From: Akkermansiaceae bacterium
GTDB taxonomy: Bacteria > Verrucomicrobiota > Verrucomicrobiia > Verrucomicrobiales > Akkermansiaceae
NCBI GenBank assembly: GCA_025363295.1
Contig: JANYEC010000031.1
Location: forward strand, 1-45,815
DNA: 45,815 bases
Direction of reading: 5' to 3'
Shown: positions 23,799-32,594 of the stretch, piece by piece
How positions within the stretch are numbered: the stretch's first letter is position 1
How the letters are laid out: each line of letters starts with the position of its first letter
Program-made: the position numbers and the translations under genes
Notes under the pieces: model-generated
What the model was told of the DNA's origin: nothing
Seen by the model: the letters and a program-made list of their open reading frames with translations, nothing else
Databases searched by the model: none

Positions 23799-25481
23799 AT
23801 GAAACCCAACCTGATCCCTTCCTCCTTGTGTGCATTGTTCGCCGCAGCCTCTGCGAATCTGTTTGCCGCTGAAGCCGCGCCTGACTTCGCAGCTCGTACG
23901 GCGGCCGCCCGTGCCGCCAACGCCACTACTGAGGCCATCGCGTCCGGTCCATTTACCCCAACTTGGGATTCGCTCAAGACTTATGAGACGCCCGAGTGGT
24001 TTCGCGATGCTAAGTTCGGCATCTGGGCCCACTGGGGTCCGCAGTGCCAGCCCGAGATGGGCGATTGGTATGCCCGCAAACTTTACGAGGCGACCACTAC
24101 CGATAAAAAAACCGGCGAGGTTCACACGAATTTGATCAACCAGTTTCACGTTGCCCGCTATGGTCCGACCTCGAAGTTTGGCTTCAAGGACGTGATCAAC
24201 ACTTGGGAGGCCGAGCGCTGGGACCCCGTGAAACTCATGGCGCTTTATAAAAATGCGGGGGCGAAATACTTCATGGCGCTGGCGAACCATCACGACAACT
24301 TTGACCTTTGGGACTCGAAGTATCAGCCGTGGAACTCGACGGTGCTCGGTCCGAAAAAAGACCTGATCGCCGGATGGGAAAAAGCCGCCCGTGCGCAAGG
24401 CCTGCGTTTCGCCGTGAGCGTGCACGCCTCTCACGCTTGGAACTGGTATGAAACCTCTCAAGGCGCCGATGGCGATAGCCAGCTCACCGCCGCCGACGGC
24501 AAGGGCAAGTGGTGGAACGGCCTCGACCCACAGGATCTCTACGCGCAATCCCACCCTGTCGGAAACGCGAACTGGGAATGGACCTATAAACCTGCGGCGA
24601 CCGCTAACGATCCCCGCTCGCCCGACGCCGCATATATTAACAAATTCTACAACCGCACTATTGATCTCATCAATCGCTACAACCCCGACGCCGTTTACTT
24701 TGACGATACCGTTCTACCGCTCGACCCGATTAGCGACGTCGGCCGAAAGATCGCCGCGCATTACTACAACCGCAGCCTTGCCAAACACGGGCAGGTCGAA
24801 GCCGTCATCTACGGCAAGCACCTCGACGACACCCAAAAACACTCGCTGGTTTACGACATCGAGCGCGGAAAAGCCCCTGACATTCTGCCCCGCCCGTGGC
24901 AGACCGACACCTGCATCGGCGACTGGCACTACCGCCGCAGCATCTATGAAAACCACAGCTACAAAAAGTCCGGCGATGTGATCCGCATGCTTGCCGACAT
25001 TGTTAGCAAAAACGGAAATCTCATGCTCAACATCCCTCTGCGCGGAGACGGCACGCCCGACCCGGACGAGGTGCAGGTGCTCAAGGAAATCGGCGACTGG
25101 ATGGACGTGAACAGCCAAGCCATTTACGCCACGCGTCCGTGGAAAGTTTACGGCGACGGCCCGTCCGTCACGGCCACGCAAGAAAAGGGCCACTTCGACG
25201 GACTCAAGGATGTCGGCGTGTTCACTGGCCTGGATGTGCGTTACACTGTCTCCAAGGATGGACGCACGCTCTACGCTATCGCCCTTGGCGCGCCCAGCGA
25301 TGAGCTCAAGCTCACCTCGCTCGGCACCAAGGCCGGCCTGCTCGACCGCGACATCCTTAAGTTAGAACAACTTGGCGCAAAATCAATCCGATGGACCCAA
25401 ACCAACGATGCCCTCGTGATCTCGCCCACGCCCACTGCCGGAACTCCCTCGGCCGTGGTGTTTAAAATCAGTTTGAAATAA
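23799..25481 (+). CDS. Secreted alpha-L-fucosidase (GH29)
   Basis: 560 residues. The signal peptide is residues 1-24 (SSLCALFAAASANLFAAEA). Catalytic-domain landmarks are FGIWAHWGP (73-81), the ANHHDNF motif (162-168), which contains the histidines lining the -1 site, and AVYFDD (298-303), where Asp302 is the expected nucleophile. A later NGNLMLNIPLRGDG segment is the typical GH29 end of the barrel. A C-terminal beta-sandwich of about 110 residues completes the fold. It releases alpha-L-fucose from glycans in the periplasm or outside. The acid/base residue differs between GH29 subfamilies and was not assigned. It lies downstream of the PEP-CTERM gene on the same strand. Confidence 0.9.
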   Translation: MKPNLIPSSLCALFAAASANLFAAEAAPDFAARTAAARAANATTEAIASGPFTPTWDSLKTYETPEWFRDAKFGIWAHWGPQCQPEMGDWYARKLYEATTTDKKTGEVHTNLINQFHVARYGPTSKFGFKDVINTWEAERWDPVKLMALYKNAGAKYFMALANHHDNFDLWDSKYQPWNSTVLGPKKDLIAGWEKAARAQGLRFAVSVHASHAWNWYETSQGADGDSQLTAADGKGKWWNGLDPQDLYAQSHPVGNANWEWTYKPAATANDPRSPDAAYINKFYNRTIDLINRYNPDAVYFDDTVLPLDPISDVGRKIAAHYYNRSLAKHGQVEAVIYGKHLDDTQKHSLVYDIERGKAPDILPRPWQTDTCIGDWHYRRSIYENHSYKKSGDVIRMLADIVSKNGNLMLNIPLRGDGTPDPDEVQVLKEIGDWMDVNSQAIYATRPWKVYGDGPSVTATQEKGHFDGLKDVGVFTGLDVRYTVSKDGRTLYAIALGAPSDELKLTSLGTKAGLLDRDILKLEQLGAKSIRWTQTNDALVISPTPTAGTPSAVVFKISLK

Positions 25482-25491
25482 CTCCGCTCAC

Positions 25492-25506
25492 ACCGTGCTT
25501 CACGGT
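25492..25506. terminator. Putative bidirectional terminator hairpin
   Basis: ACCGTG (25492-25497), loop CTT, CACGGT (25501-25506) form a perfect 6-bp stem. It lies between the converging ends of the fucosidase gene and the gene at 25563. There is no long T-tract, so it may be weak. Confidence 0.4.
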
Positions 25507-25562
25507 TGGCTTCAGATGATAGACATTGCCTAGGAAAACAGGTAAATCGCTTTCCGGATTTC

Positions 25563-26513
25563 TCAGGGCGTCGCCCCAGCGGGTGCAGGTTGGGGGGGTG
25601 AGGCTTTGGGTTGCAACAGAGCCTTGAATTGCTGACCCCATTCGCGGGCGGAGGGATGGTTGATGTTTTTCTCGATGATGGCGAGCATGCGCAGGGCAGC
25701 GGCGCTTTCATCGCCGTGGTTAAAGAGATCGATCTCCATGTCCCACTCCAGCTGCGGGAGGCCTTCGGCGAGGAACTTTTCGTAATCAGGAGTCGAAGGA
25801 GTGCCGCTGCCGGGTTTTTTGCCCGCCTGAGAACCCCAGAATTCGCGTTTTAAGCATTCCTCATGGATGCGTTTGACCCATGCGGCGCGCAAAGCGGGGA
25901 GATGGCTAGGGTCCTGAAGGGGCGGGAGGACTACTTGATTGTAAAACTGTTCTAGCGCAGTTGGCGAGCTGGGCCAGTTCGCCGTTTTGATGTGGTTGAG
26001 CTCGTAAGCCTTCGCAAACACCGTGGCGGTTACGGCCTGACTGAGGAGTTGCTCCTGAGAGGCTAAATTGGCGGCCTCGAGGAAAATGGCGTCAACAACA
26101 ACCTGGCCTTTGCGAGTGAGTTGGGGCATGTCGGGTTTGTCGGCGGCGGCCTCAAGCGTCAGCACGAGCCAGTCGAGCTGGATGCGCAGCGCTTTGCGGA
26201 AGGCGGGATCTGCAAGCCTATCCGCTTCTTTGCGTTTCCATTCGCGGAATTCCTGAGTCTTCTTTTGCTCTTCCTCGTAGTTTACTTTTTCATAGCAATT
26301 CAGATAGAGTTCCAGCGCCTGATCATCGCTGCTCATGGCGTTACGAAAAGCGGCGATCGCGACGTGATACTTCCCATCCACTTTGGAAACGGCGGCTTCG
26401 CGGAGTTTTTCCAGATTTTCTAACAAAGCCTCGCGATCCGCCTCTTTGAGGGTCTGAGCGTGGGCATGACCGAGGATGGTGGCAGCAGCAACGAGGATGG
26501 CGAGGAATCGCAT
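25563..26513 (-). CDS. Secreted helical protein of unknown function
   Basis: 316 residues with a signal peptide (MRFLAILVAAATILGHAHA, cleavage before QTL). The mature part is almost entirely alpha-helical, with many charged E/K/R and Leu positions. A long middle region resembles helical-hairpin repeats without clear TPR consensus. The C-terminus is Pro/Ala-rich (KASPPQPAPAGATP). No catalytic motif was seen. It stands alone between convergent and divergent neighbours. The function cannot be inferred, but coding is well supported by the signal peptide and composition. Confidence 0.7.
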   Translation of the reverse strand: MRFLAILVAAATILGHAHAQTLKEADREALLENLEKLREAAVSKVDGKYHVAIAAFRNAMSSDDQALELYLNCYEKVNYEEEQKKTQEFREWKRKEADRLADPAFRKALRIQLDWLVLTLEAAADKPDMPQLTRKGQVVVDAIFLEAANLASQEQLLSQAVTATVFAKAYELNHIKTANWPSSPTALEQFYNQVVLPPLQDPSHLPALRAAWVKRIHEECLKREFWGSQAGKKPGSGTPSTPDYEKFLAEGLPQLEWDMEIDLFNHGDESAAALRMLAIIEKNINHPSAREWGQQFKALLQPKASPPQPAPAGATP

Positions 26514-26628
26514 GACTCAATTCATTACAGATTAGGGAGGGTGCGCCAAGACGTAAGAAAAAACGATGATCAGAAATCAACTCGCTCTGTGCTTGCGGGT
26601 GCGGCTGAAAATTCCCTACTTTCTTGGC

Positions 26629-27129
26629 ATGGGGATTTTCCAACTCAGGATAGGTTTGTCGGTTGCAGTCTGTTGCGTTCTCACTCAGTGCGAATCATCC
26701 ATGGGCTCTGGTAATCTGGGCGGGCCCACGATGGAGGAGCGGAACGCAAAAATCGCCAGCGAGCCGACGGGGGAGTTCTACTACGGCAGGCGCTATTTCG
26801 TGGAGAAAACCCGTTTTTGGGGTTACTTACGCCAACCCCGTCAGCCGTGGAGTCGGGCGAAACTGGTGATCATGAACGAGGATAAAAAACACACTCCGGA
26901 TCGGCTTCCCGAAAACGGCCCGTCCGGCCAACGCTACTCGTTCGACAATAATTCCGAATACCGAATCCGGGGCTATTACACCGGGCAACAAAGCTACGAT
27001 CCAAACAGCAATCAATTTTTACCTGAATTTATGCTAACCGGCTACGAAGTGCTGGACAAGCAACCCGGTTGGCTCTTCCGGCCAGATGACCGATATGATC
27101 GATTGCGAATCACGATGATGCCCAGATAA
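26629..27129 (+). CDS. Small lipoprotein of unknown function
   Basis: 166 residues from ATG 26629. The signal peptide (GIFQLRIGLSVAVCCVLTQC) ends in an LTQC lipobox. The mature part is polar with repeated R/Y/W-rich segments: FYYGRRYFVEKTRFWGYLR, then YRIRGYYTGQQSYDPNSN, and a C-terminal region ending RLRITMMPR. An SH3-like or small beta-barrel fold is possible, but no family was recognised. The frame extends upstream to 26566, which would hide the lipobox start. It is followed 31 bp on by a membrane-anchored gene on the same strand, probably cotranscribed. Confidence 0.65.
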   Translation: MGIFQLRIGLSVAVCCVLTQCESSMGSGNLGGPTMEERNAKIASEPTGEFYYGRRYFVEKTRFWGYLRQPRQPWSRAKLVIMNEDKKHTPDRLPENGPSGQRYSFDNNSEYRIRGYYTGQQSYDPNSNQFLPEFMLTGYEVLDKQPGWLFRPDDRYDRLRITMMPR

Positions 27130-27160
27130 CCTAACATAGGTCGCTCTTCGGAATGCCACC

Positions 27161-28138
27161 ATGAAGCCCAAAAACATCCAGCTCAATATTCGTTCGCGAA
27201 ATGAACGGGAAGTTGGCCAAGCACCCGGGATCGGCAAGGTGCCGCGAATGCGCGATCACGCTGCGTCTAACATTGGAGAGCCCGTGATGCATGGGAAAAG
27301 TGGGATCTACGGGGCTTCGGACCTTTACCATTCGGCACCTCGGAAATTAATTTTGTTAGGGTCGGCCGTTTTAGGTGTGGGAGCTCTCGCCGTCGGTGTG
27401 TTTTGGGTTTTCCCGATGCTGAATCGGCGCGATGATGCGGGCATAGGACAGGCGCCCAATCCCGATGCGATGGTTCGAGTGGCATCCAAGTTTCCATCGC
27501 CTAGCGAAAGCGAAGCGGTCGATTTGGTGAAGCTTGCGATTACTAACCGGGATCCGGCTAAGGTGGCGAAACTTCTCCGCATGGGTTCCGCGAGCGCGGC
27601 TCAAGTGATCGCTTTTTTAAAAGACTCGGAACTGAGTGATGGGGCGATAGAGAGTTACGACTGGTTGAGCAGCATCGACGCAGAAGGAATTTTGATGGAT
27701 GGTGTTAGAGTCGTTTACCAAGGGCAGGGAAAATCCCGCGAACGATTGGCTCTCCTGACACCTAACAGCATGGGGCTCTGGAAATTAGATTTCGATTCGT
27801 TTGCTAGATCGGTAAATCCTTCGTGGAAAGAGATCTTGGCGAACACCGTCGATCAGGCAATGGTGCGCGTTTTAGTCGGGAACGATGCCTATTACAACGG
27901 CCCTTACACCGATGAAACTCAGTGGGTTTGCTATGGTATGGCATCGCCAGATATCGAAGTGTCACTGTATGGATATTGCAGAAAAGGATCGGAGGAGGCC
28001 AGCGCCATGGAAAACTTGCTTTCAGACAGACAGCAAATCAGCCGGGCGACTTTGGAGATCCGCCATCTCAAAGAAGCAAATCCACGGCAGTTTGAAATTA
28101 CCCGTGTGCTGGCGAAAGATTGGGTGATTCCCGATTGA
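27161..28138 (+). CDS. Single-pass membrane protein of unknown function
   Basis: 325 residues. A basic cytoplasmic N-terminus of about 60 residues precedes one transmembrane helix (about 62-85, LILLGSAVLGVGALAVGVFWV). A periplasmic domain of about 240 residues follows. In it a helical part (SEAVDLVKLAITNRDPAKVAKLLRMG...) is followed by an alpha/beta part resembling a small NTF2-like or lumazine-like fold, with no confident match. It contains a DPAKVAKLL pattern seen in helical repeats of verrucomicrobial proteins. It lies downstream of the small lipoprotein gene and converges on the TPR gene. Confidence 0.65.
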   Translation: MKPKNIQLNIRSRNEREVGQAPGIGKVPRMRDHAASNIGEPVMHGKSGIYGASDLYHSAPRKLILLGSAVLGVGALAVGVFWVFPMLNRRDDAGIGQAPNPDAMVRVASKFPSPSESEAVDLVKLAITNRDPAKVAKLLRMGSASAAQVIAFLKDSELSDGAIESYDWLSSIDAEGILMDGVRVVYQGQGKSRERLALLTPNSMGLWKLDFDSFARSVNPSWKEILANTVDQAMVRVLVGNDAYYNGPYTDETQWVCYGMASPDIEVSLYGYCRKGSEEASAMENLLSDRQQISRATLEIRHLKEANPRQFEITRVLAKDWVIPD

Positions 28139-28154
28139 TTTCCTCCGCTGCGAT

Positions 28155-29543
28155 TCACTCGTAGGAAGATTCCACGCGCATCGCCACATCGCGGTAGCCG
28201 TAATCCACTTCGTAGATCTGTTTAAAACAATCAAGGGCAGCGGCTTTATCGCCCACTTCCGTATGAATGAGACCCTTTTCGTAGAGTACTTCTTTTTTGG
28301 TATTATCCATCGCGACAAGATCGGCAAGGGCATCGGAGAGCTGCTTGATGGCAAGGTCGAACATGCCTTTTGCTTTGAAAGTCCGGGCCAGCATGAGCAG
28401 CACGCGTGTGCGGATGTGAGGATTACGGGTGGCTTGTTGCAGGTGGGGAATGGCGGCGCTGTGATCACCTGAGTGGTAAAGCGCCGATCCCAATTCGAAA
28501 CGCAGTTGCGGGTCGGTAGGATTCTGATCGACCCGTTTTTGAGCTTCCACCACTTGACCCACCAAGCGATCGCTCTTGCGGAGCTCCAGTGCGGCTTTGA
28601 GTTCGGCATTGTCGGGATCCGCCGCGGCGGCGATTTCCAGATTTTTCATATCGAGCTCGATGGCACGGTCATTCATCGTAGAGGCCTTGGTCGCGAGGGC
28701 GACATCACCGTTGCTGAGAGAGTGTGCCCAGTTGTAGAAAGTATGAGCATTGTGCCAGTCTTCGAGTTGTTCGTAAAGGGCAGCGAGGTCCTTGACGGTG
28801 GCGAGGTGGTTTGGGTCGGCATTGTATTTTTCGATGATTCTATCGCGACGCTCCTCGAGTTGCTCGCGGGTGAGGCCGGTGCGGGATGCTTTTTCGAGCT
28901 CCTCGAATTCCGCGGAACTTTTCATCAGGGAGCGCATGTCGGCATTTTCATCCCACTTGCCCTTTTGCATGGAAGCGCGTGCGGAAGCGTCTTTGGAGCC
29001 CTTAATGGCCACACCATCTGTGGGGTGGTGTCTGATAATGTCATTGTAAACTTCCGATGCCAGCATCGGTTGCTCGCGGATAATGTAAAACTCGGCAAGC
29101 CGATGAAGTAATTTTGCATTTTCAGGGCTTCCCTTGCGTACGGTTTCAAGGGCGAAGGCAGCGGTTTCGAAAAGTTCGAGCTTGAGGCAGGTGTCGAAAA
29201 GCAATTCGTTAGCAGAATCACTGAGAGGGTCTTTTTCCAGCTCTTTCTCGATGAGCGGTAGCGTAGCCGCGGGATCTTTTTTTGCTTGTCCTGCAAGTTT
29301 CATGACGCCCATGCCACCGCTCTGCATGCCGAAGAGCCCCGCTTTTTTCTTCGTCCCACCAGCGATTTGTAGCTCGCACTTGCGCAGCATTTTGCGTCCT
29401 TCTAGGAAACCTGGGGAGTCTTTAAGCACCGCTTGGAGGAGGCTGATCCCGTACGTAAGATTTGAAGTTTGTACAGCGCTGAGTGCTTTTAGCCAAAGGG
29501 GTTTCAGATTCGGGGGGAGTTCTTTTTCGGTGATCTCTGACAT
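28155..29543 (-). CDS. Tetratricopeptide-repeat protein
   Basis: 462 residues, no signal peptide, so probably cytoplasmic. TPR units are recognisable through the chain, with the W-L-G-Y-A-F-A-P consensus pattern. The clearest are an ENAKLLHRLAEFYI unit, a DLAALYEQLEDWHNAHTFYNWA unit, a DPQLRFELGSALYHSGDHSAAI unit and a final DKAAALDCFKQIYEVDYGY. A central acidic/basic linker (about 190-250) breaks the repeats. TPR proteins act as scaffolds; no partner can be named from the sequence. The gene converges on the single-pass membrane protein. Confidence 0.82.
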   Translation of the reverse strand: MSEITEKELPPNLKPLWLKALSAVQTSNLTYGISLLQAVLKDSPGFLEGRKMLRKCELQIAGGTKKKAGLFGMQSGGMGVMKLAGQAKKDPAATLPLIEKELEKDPLSDSANELLFDTCLKLELFETAAFALETVRKGSPENAKLLHRLAEFYIIREQPMLASEVYNDIIRHHPTDGVAIKGSKDASARASMQKGKWDENADMRSLMKSSAEFEELEKASRTGLTREQLEERRDRIIEKYNADPNHLATVKDLAALYEQLEDWHNAHTFYNWAHSLSNGDVALATKASTMNDRAIELDMKNLEIAAAADPDNAELKAALELRKSDRLVGQVVEAQKRVDQNPTDPQLRFELGSALYHSGDHSAAIPHLQQATRNPHIRTRVLLMLARTFKAKGMFDLAIKQLSDALADLVAMDNTKKEVLYEKGLIHTEVGDKAAALDCFKQIYEVDYGYRDVAMRVESSYE

Positions 29544-29765
29544 GGCTGTGAAAGTAGTGCGGTTTTTTGAGATACCATGGGTGGATGGTTTCCGGCTGCA
29601 AGTTGAAGCCTCAGTGACAGCTTGGCAAGCGTGGGGTGACTGGGAAAAGGGGAAGATTGAGCAATTGCCGCGTTTTTTGGGGTTGATGGGCTGAAAGGGA
29701 TAAGCTACCCCCAGTGCAGCGAGTTTGAAATATTTATTCTAGCTCGCATCTGATCCAAAGCCAAT

Positions 29766-30065
29766 ATGCCTCCTCGCCCACAGAAGTCCGGACGCCGTCC
29801 CACCCGAAATCGTAACCGTTACGGTCCACCGAAACGCTCCACCAAGGACGAAGAGGAAAAGGCAGTGGAGGTCGATGGCGAAATTTCACAAGTTCTCGCA
29901 GGAACCATGTTTCGGGTGAAGCTGGAAAGCGGCCACGAAGTTCTCGCGCACATTTCTGGCAAAATGCGGAAGCGCTTCATTCGCCTCGTCGTCGGCGATA
30001 AGGTGAAGATGGAAATGTCTCCTTACGATTTAACGAAGGCCCGGATCGTCTTCCGTTTGAGCTGA
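29766..30065 (+). CDS. infA: Translation initiation factor IF-1 with basic N-terminal extension
   Basis: 99 residues, against about 72 for standard IF-1. The S1/OB core is intact: [16 protein letters not shown] at its start, then the [13 protein letters not shown] segment, then G-D-K-V and the family-ending [13 protein letters not shown]. Before it is a basic extension of about 35 residues rich in Arg/Lys/Pro ([19 protein letters not shown]). No ATG lies closer to the core, so the extension is probably translated. IF-1 binds the 30S A site with IF-2 and IF-3. The gene converges on scpA with a 1-bp gap between the stop codons. Confidence 0.88.
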   Translation: MPPRPQKSGRRPTRNRNRYGPPKRSTKDEEEKAVEVDGEISQVLAGTMFRVKLESGHEVLAHISGKMRKRFIRLVVGDKVKMEMSPYDLTKARIVFRLS

Positions 30066-30066
30066 C

Positions 30067-30846
30067 TCACTCGTCAATTGCGCCAACTTCAGCCGCTTCG
30101 AGTGCGGCTACGGAGGCATTGTCTCGTCTTTCAATCACAATGTCACCGAGCAGCTCGTGCTGACGGACGACGAATTGATTGAGCTTCATCAATTCTAACA
30201 GCGCCAAAAAGGTGACGATGACCTCCGCCTTGGTGGTCGCACTTTCGAAAAGCTCTTCAAAGCGCCTAGATTCACCGGGCGCGAAGTGGCTGAGGAAAAG
30301 TTCGATTTTATCCGATACCGTATAACGGTCATCGATGATATCGCCGAAGTCGTGTGATTCCTCAAAACGCTTCAAAACATTCTGAAAGGCGCGAATCAAA
30401 TCGAAGATGGACACATCTGCTAAAGTTGCGGGCTCGACCTCAGGCTTATCATCGGCGTCTGGCTGATGGGCGAAACGGCCTTCCTGCTCTAACTCACGCA
30501 GGCAGAGAAATCCGGCGGCGTCCTTGAATTTTTTGTATTCGATGAGTTGTCGGATCAGTTCCCAGCGCGGATCATCTTCTTCCGCATCTTCTTCCGGTGG
30601 TTGATCGACGCGGGGGAGCAAAGTCCGGCTTTTTAAATACATCAGGTTAGCCGCCATCACGATGAACTCGGATGCAAGGTCGATGTTGAGCAGCTTGAAA
30701 GTGTTAATATAATCCAAATACTGACGAGTGATGCGCTCGATAGAAATGGAGTGGATATCCACTTCATCCTTTTTGATCAGGTAAAGGAGCAGGTCGAGAG
30801 GCCCTTCAAAAATTTCGAGGCGGACTTTGTAGTCGTTTGCTTCCAT
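30067..30846 (-). CDS. scpA: Segregation and condensation protein ScpA
   Basis: 259 residues from ATG 30846. The N-terminal kleisin signature FEGPLDLLLYLIKKDEVDI is followed by a helix pair ending YLDYINTF, then LASEFIVMAANLMYLKSRTLLP. This is the ScpA domain that binds the SMC neck. A long acidic linker (about 95-150) leads to the C-terminal winged-helix region (LLELMKLNQFVV...). ScpA with ScpB and SMC condenses the chromosome. scpB is not in the window. An upstream ATG at 30888 adds 14 residues unlike the family. Confidence 0.92.
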   Translation of the reverse strand: MEANDYKVRLEIFEGPLDLLLYLIKKDEVDIHSISIERITRQYLDYINTFKLLNIDLASEFIVMAANLMYLKSRTLLPRVDQPPEEDAEEDDPRWELIRQLIEYKKFKDAAGFLCLRELEQEGRFAHQPDADDKPEVEPATLADVSIFDLIRAFQNVLKRFEESHDFGDIIDDRYTVSDKIELFLSHFAPGESRRFEELFESATTKAEVIVTFLALLELMKLNQFVVRQHELLGDIVIERRDNASVAALEAAEVGAIDE

Positions 30847-30950
30847 GAGAGGTGGTGGTACGGGGTGAATGGCGGCTGCGCGAGGCAAATTTCCCTCGCC
30901 TCTCTGACAGGGCGGGGTTTTACTTCCTGCGCTGCAAGGCGAGTGGAAAT

Positions 30951-32591
30951 ATGGAACCTGAGCAATCGAAAAATTTCAATGAGCGTTTGAGCCAGTGGGT
31001 GGCGCACCAAGGCTTCTGGTTCCAAATTCGCTACTCAATGTCTAGCAGCGGCACAAGAGGCAGGGCATTGTTCCACGCGCTCAACCTCAGCTTTCGCCTC
31101 TTGATTTTTGTGTTAGTCGCTACGGCTGCGACTTGGGTGTATTTGGTGAAACAAGCGGACAATCCAAAATTCCAGAACGCGATCAGGCTTTCCCTGGAGA
31201 CAGGCCTATCCGCCAATGAATCCCAATTGCGGGGGTTTTCACAAATTCAGGGGCGGCTTGGAATCAGCCGCTTTGCCTGCCAAGGTGGAAAAGACGCCTT
31301 CTTCACCACCATGGAGGCAAGGAACATCCGTTGTCAGATGGGCCTGCTTGACGGCTTGAGAGGGCAATGGAATCCGGGCACGATTTTGATTTCCAAGCTC
31401 GACATGGAACTCCGCGCCGGTTCCGACGATGCATCCTCCGCGCAAGCGATCTCCGATGCGATTTTCAGAAAATTCCCCAAAGTCGTGGTGCATACGATCG
31501 AGGTAGCGGATGCTTCGCTGCGTTGGGGATTTTCCGACCCGACGCAGGGCGCGATCCAAAATAGTGAGCTCAAGATTTTGCGCTACGACGGAGGCATGAA
31601 AATGGTGTTTCGCGGGGGCACCTTTTCGCAAAATTGGTTGAGAAATTTAACGATAGAAAGCCTGATAGTGGTTTGTGACTCGAAGGGGTTCACCTTTGAA
31701 AAAGCCGAGTTTAAGCAGGGGACAAGCGTCGTTAATCTAACCGGAATAAAAGTGATCGGTGGTGAGCGGCCCACCGTCATCGGCCTAGCGAAAGTCCGAA
31801 ACATTCCGCTGGAAAGCGTCTTACCTACGGCCTTTCGAAGCTTTGTGGAGGGCACCTTCTCTGGCGACTTCAAACTTTCCGGATCAACAAACGCCTCGGA
31901 GGGGATCGGCTTCGAGGGACAAGTCGTGCTTGATGGTCAGGACATTATTTCTCTGCGGGAGCGCGTGCATTTGCTCAAGGCGCTCTCCGTGGTGGATTAT
32001 TCAAGAAACTACCACCGAGTGGATTTTAGCGAGGGCTCATTCCAGATTAAAACCACCGGCGGAGGACTCATTCTTACGGATGTAAATTTGAAGGCGAGCG
32101 ATCTTTTCACCCTTGAGGGTAGTATGCGAGTGAGACTGCCCACCGCAGAGGAAACCAAGTTGGCCGTTGAACAAACAGCCAAGAATGGCGCACCCATTTT
32201 CCTCGCTGACGATGGGAAAACCGATGATCAGCAAACCAAGGACGATACTGTAAATTTCACCCTCAAACGTGCCGCGCTCGAAGCGAAACGCCTCAAAGAA
32301 GGCACTCAAGTTGAGGGTCCAGCTTCATTGTTTGATCGCCTCGGTTTGAGCCTTGAAATGCGCCGCCTCGAGGAACAGGCATCCGAGCGTCTTTCACGGA
32401 TGTTGCGCTACGAAGGCTCATTCAAAATTTCGGTTCCCTTTGATGCCTTTGAACGCACGCCTAGGTTGTCCGTACAATATCCAATCGACCCAGAAACACA
32501 CCGTATCCCAATCACCGTTCCAATCGAGGGAAGCCTTTATGAAATCACCTTGAAACAAGCAGAGGAAATCTATCAGCAAGGTCGCCGATAG
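30951..32591 (+). CDS. Single-pass membrane protein with large periplasmic domain, AsmA-like in layout
   Basis: 546 residues from ATG 30951; the upstream extension to 30852 is antisense to scpA. One membrane helix (about 46-66, LLIFVLVATAATWVYLV) follows a 45-residue cytoplasmic part. The large extracytoplasmic region has repeated beta-strand segments, including paired phrases of the FRGGTFSQNW and FEKAEFKQGTS type, then GTFSGDFKLSGS and a DVNLKASDLFTLEGSM segment. These are reminiscent of AsmA/TamB-type lipid-transport beta-bridges. The match is only in style, and no domain was firmly recognised. The C-terminal 120 residues are charged and helical. It is divergent from scpA and converges on metF. 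Confidence 0.6.
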   Translation: MEPEQSKNFNERLSQWVAHQGFWFQIRYSMSSSGTRGRALFHALNLSFRLLIFVLVATAATWVYLVKQADNPKFQNAIRLSLETGLSANESQLRGFSQIQGRLGISRFACQGGKDAFFTTMEARNIRCQMGLLDGLRGQWNPGTILISKLDMELRAGSDDASSAQAISDAIFRKFPKVVVHTIEVADASLRWGFSDPTQGAIQNSELKILRYDGGMKMVFRGGTFSQNWLRNLTIESLIVVCDSKGFTFEKAEFKQGTSVVNLTGIKVIGGERPTVIGLAKVRNIPLESVLPTAFRSFVEGTFSGDFKLSGSTNASEGIGFEGQVVLDGQDIISLRERVHLLKALSVVDYSRNYHRVDFSEGSFQIKTTGGGLILTDVNLKASDLFTLEGSMRVRLPTAEETKLAVEQTAKNGAPIFLADDGKTDDQQTKDDTVNFTLKRAALEAKRLKEGTQVEGPASLFDRLGLSLEMRRLEEQASERLSRMLRYEGSFKISVPFDAFERTPRLSVQYPIDPETHRIPITVPIEGSLYEITLKQAEEIYQQGRR

Positions 32592-32594
32592 AAG

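Noticed and set aside
29542..29694. 50-residue plus-strand ORF overlapping the TPR gene start
   Set aside because: Its ATG lies over the TPR start codon on the other strand, it has no Shine-Dalgarno, and the sequence shows no domain.
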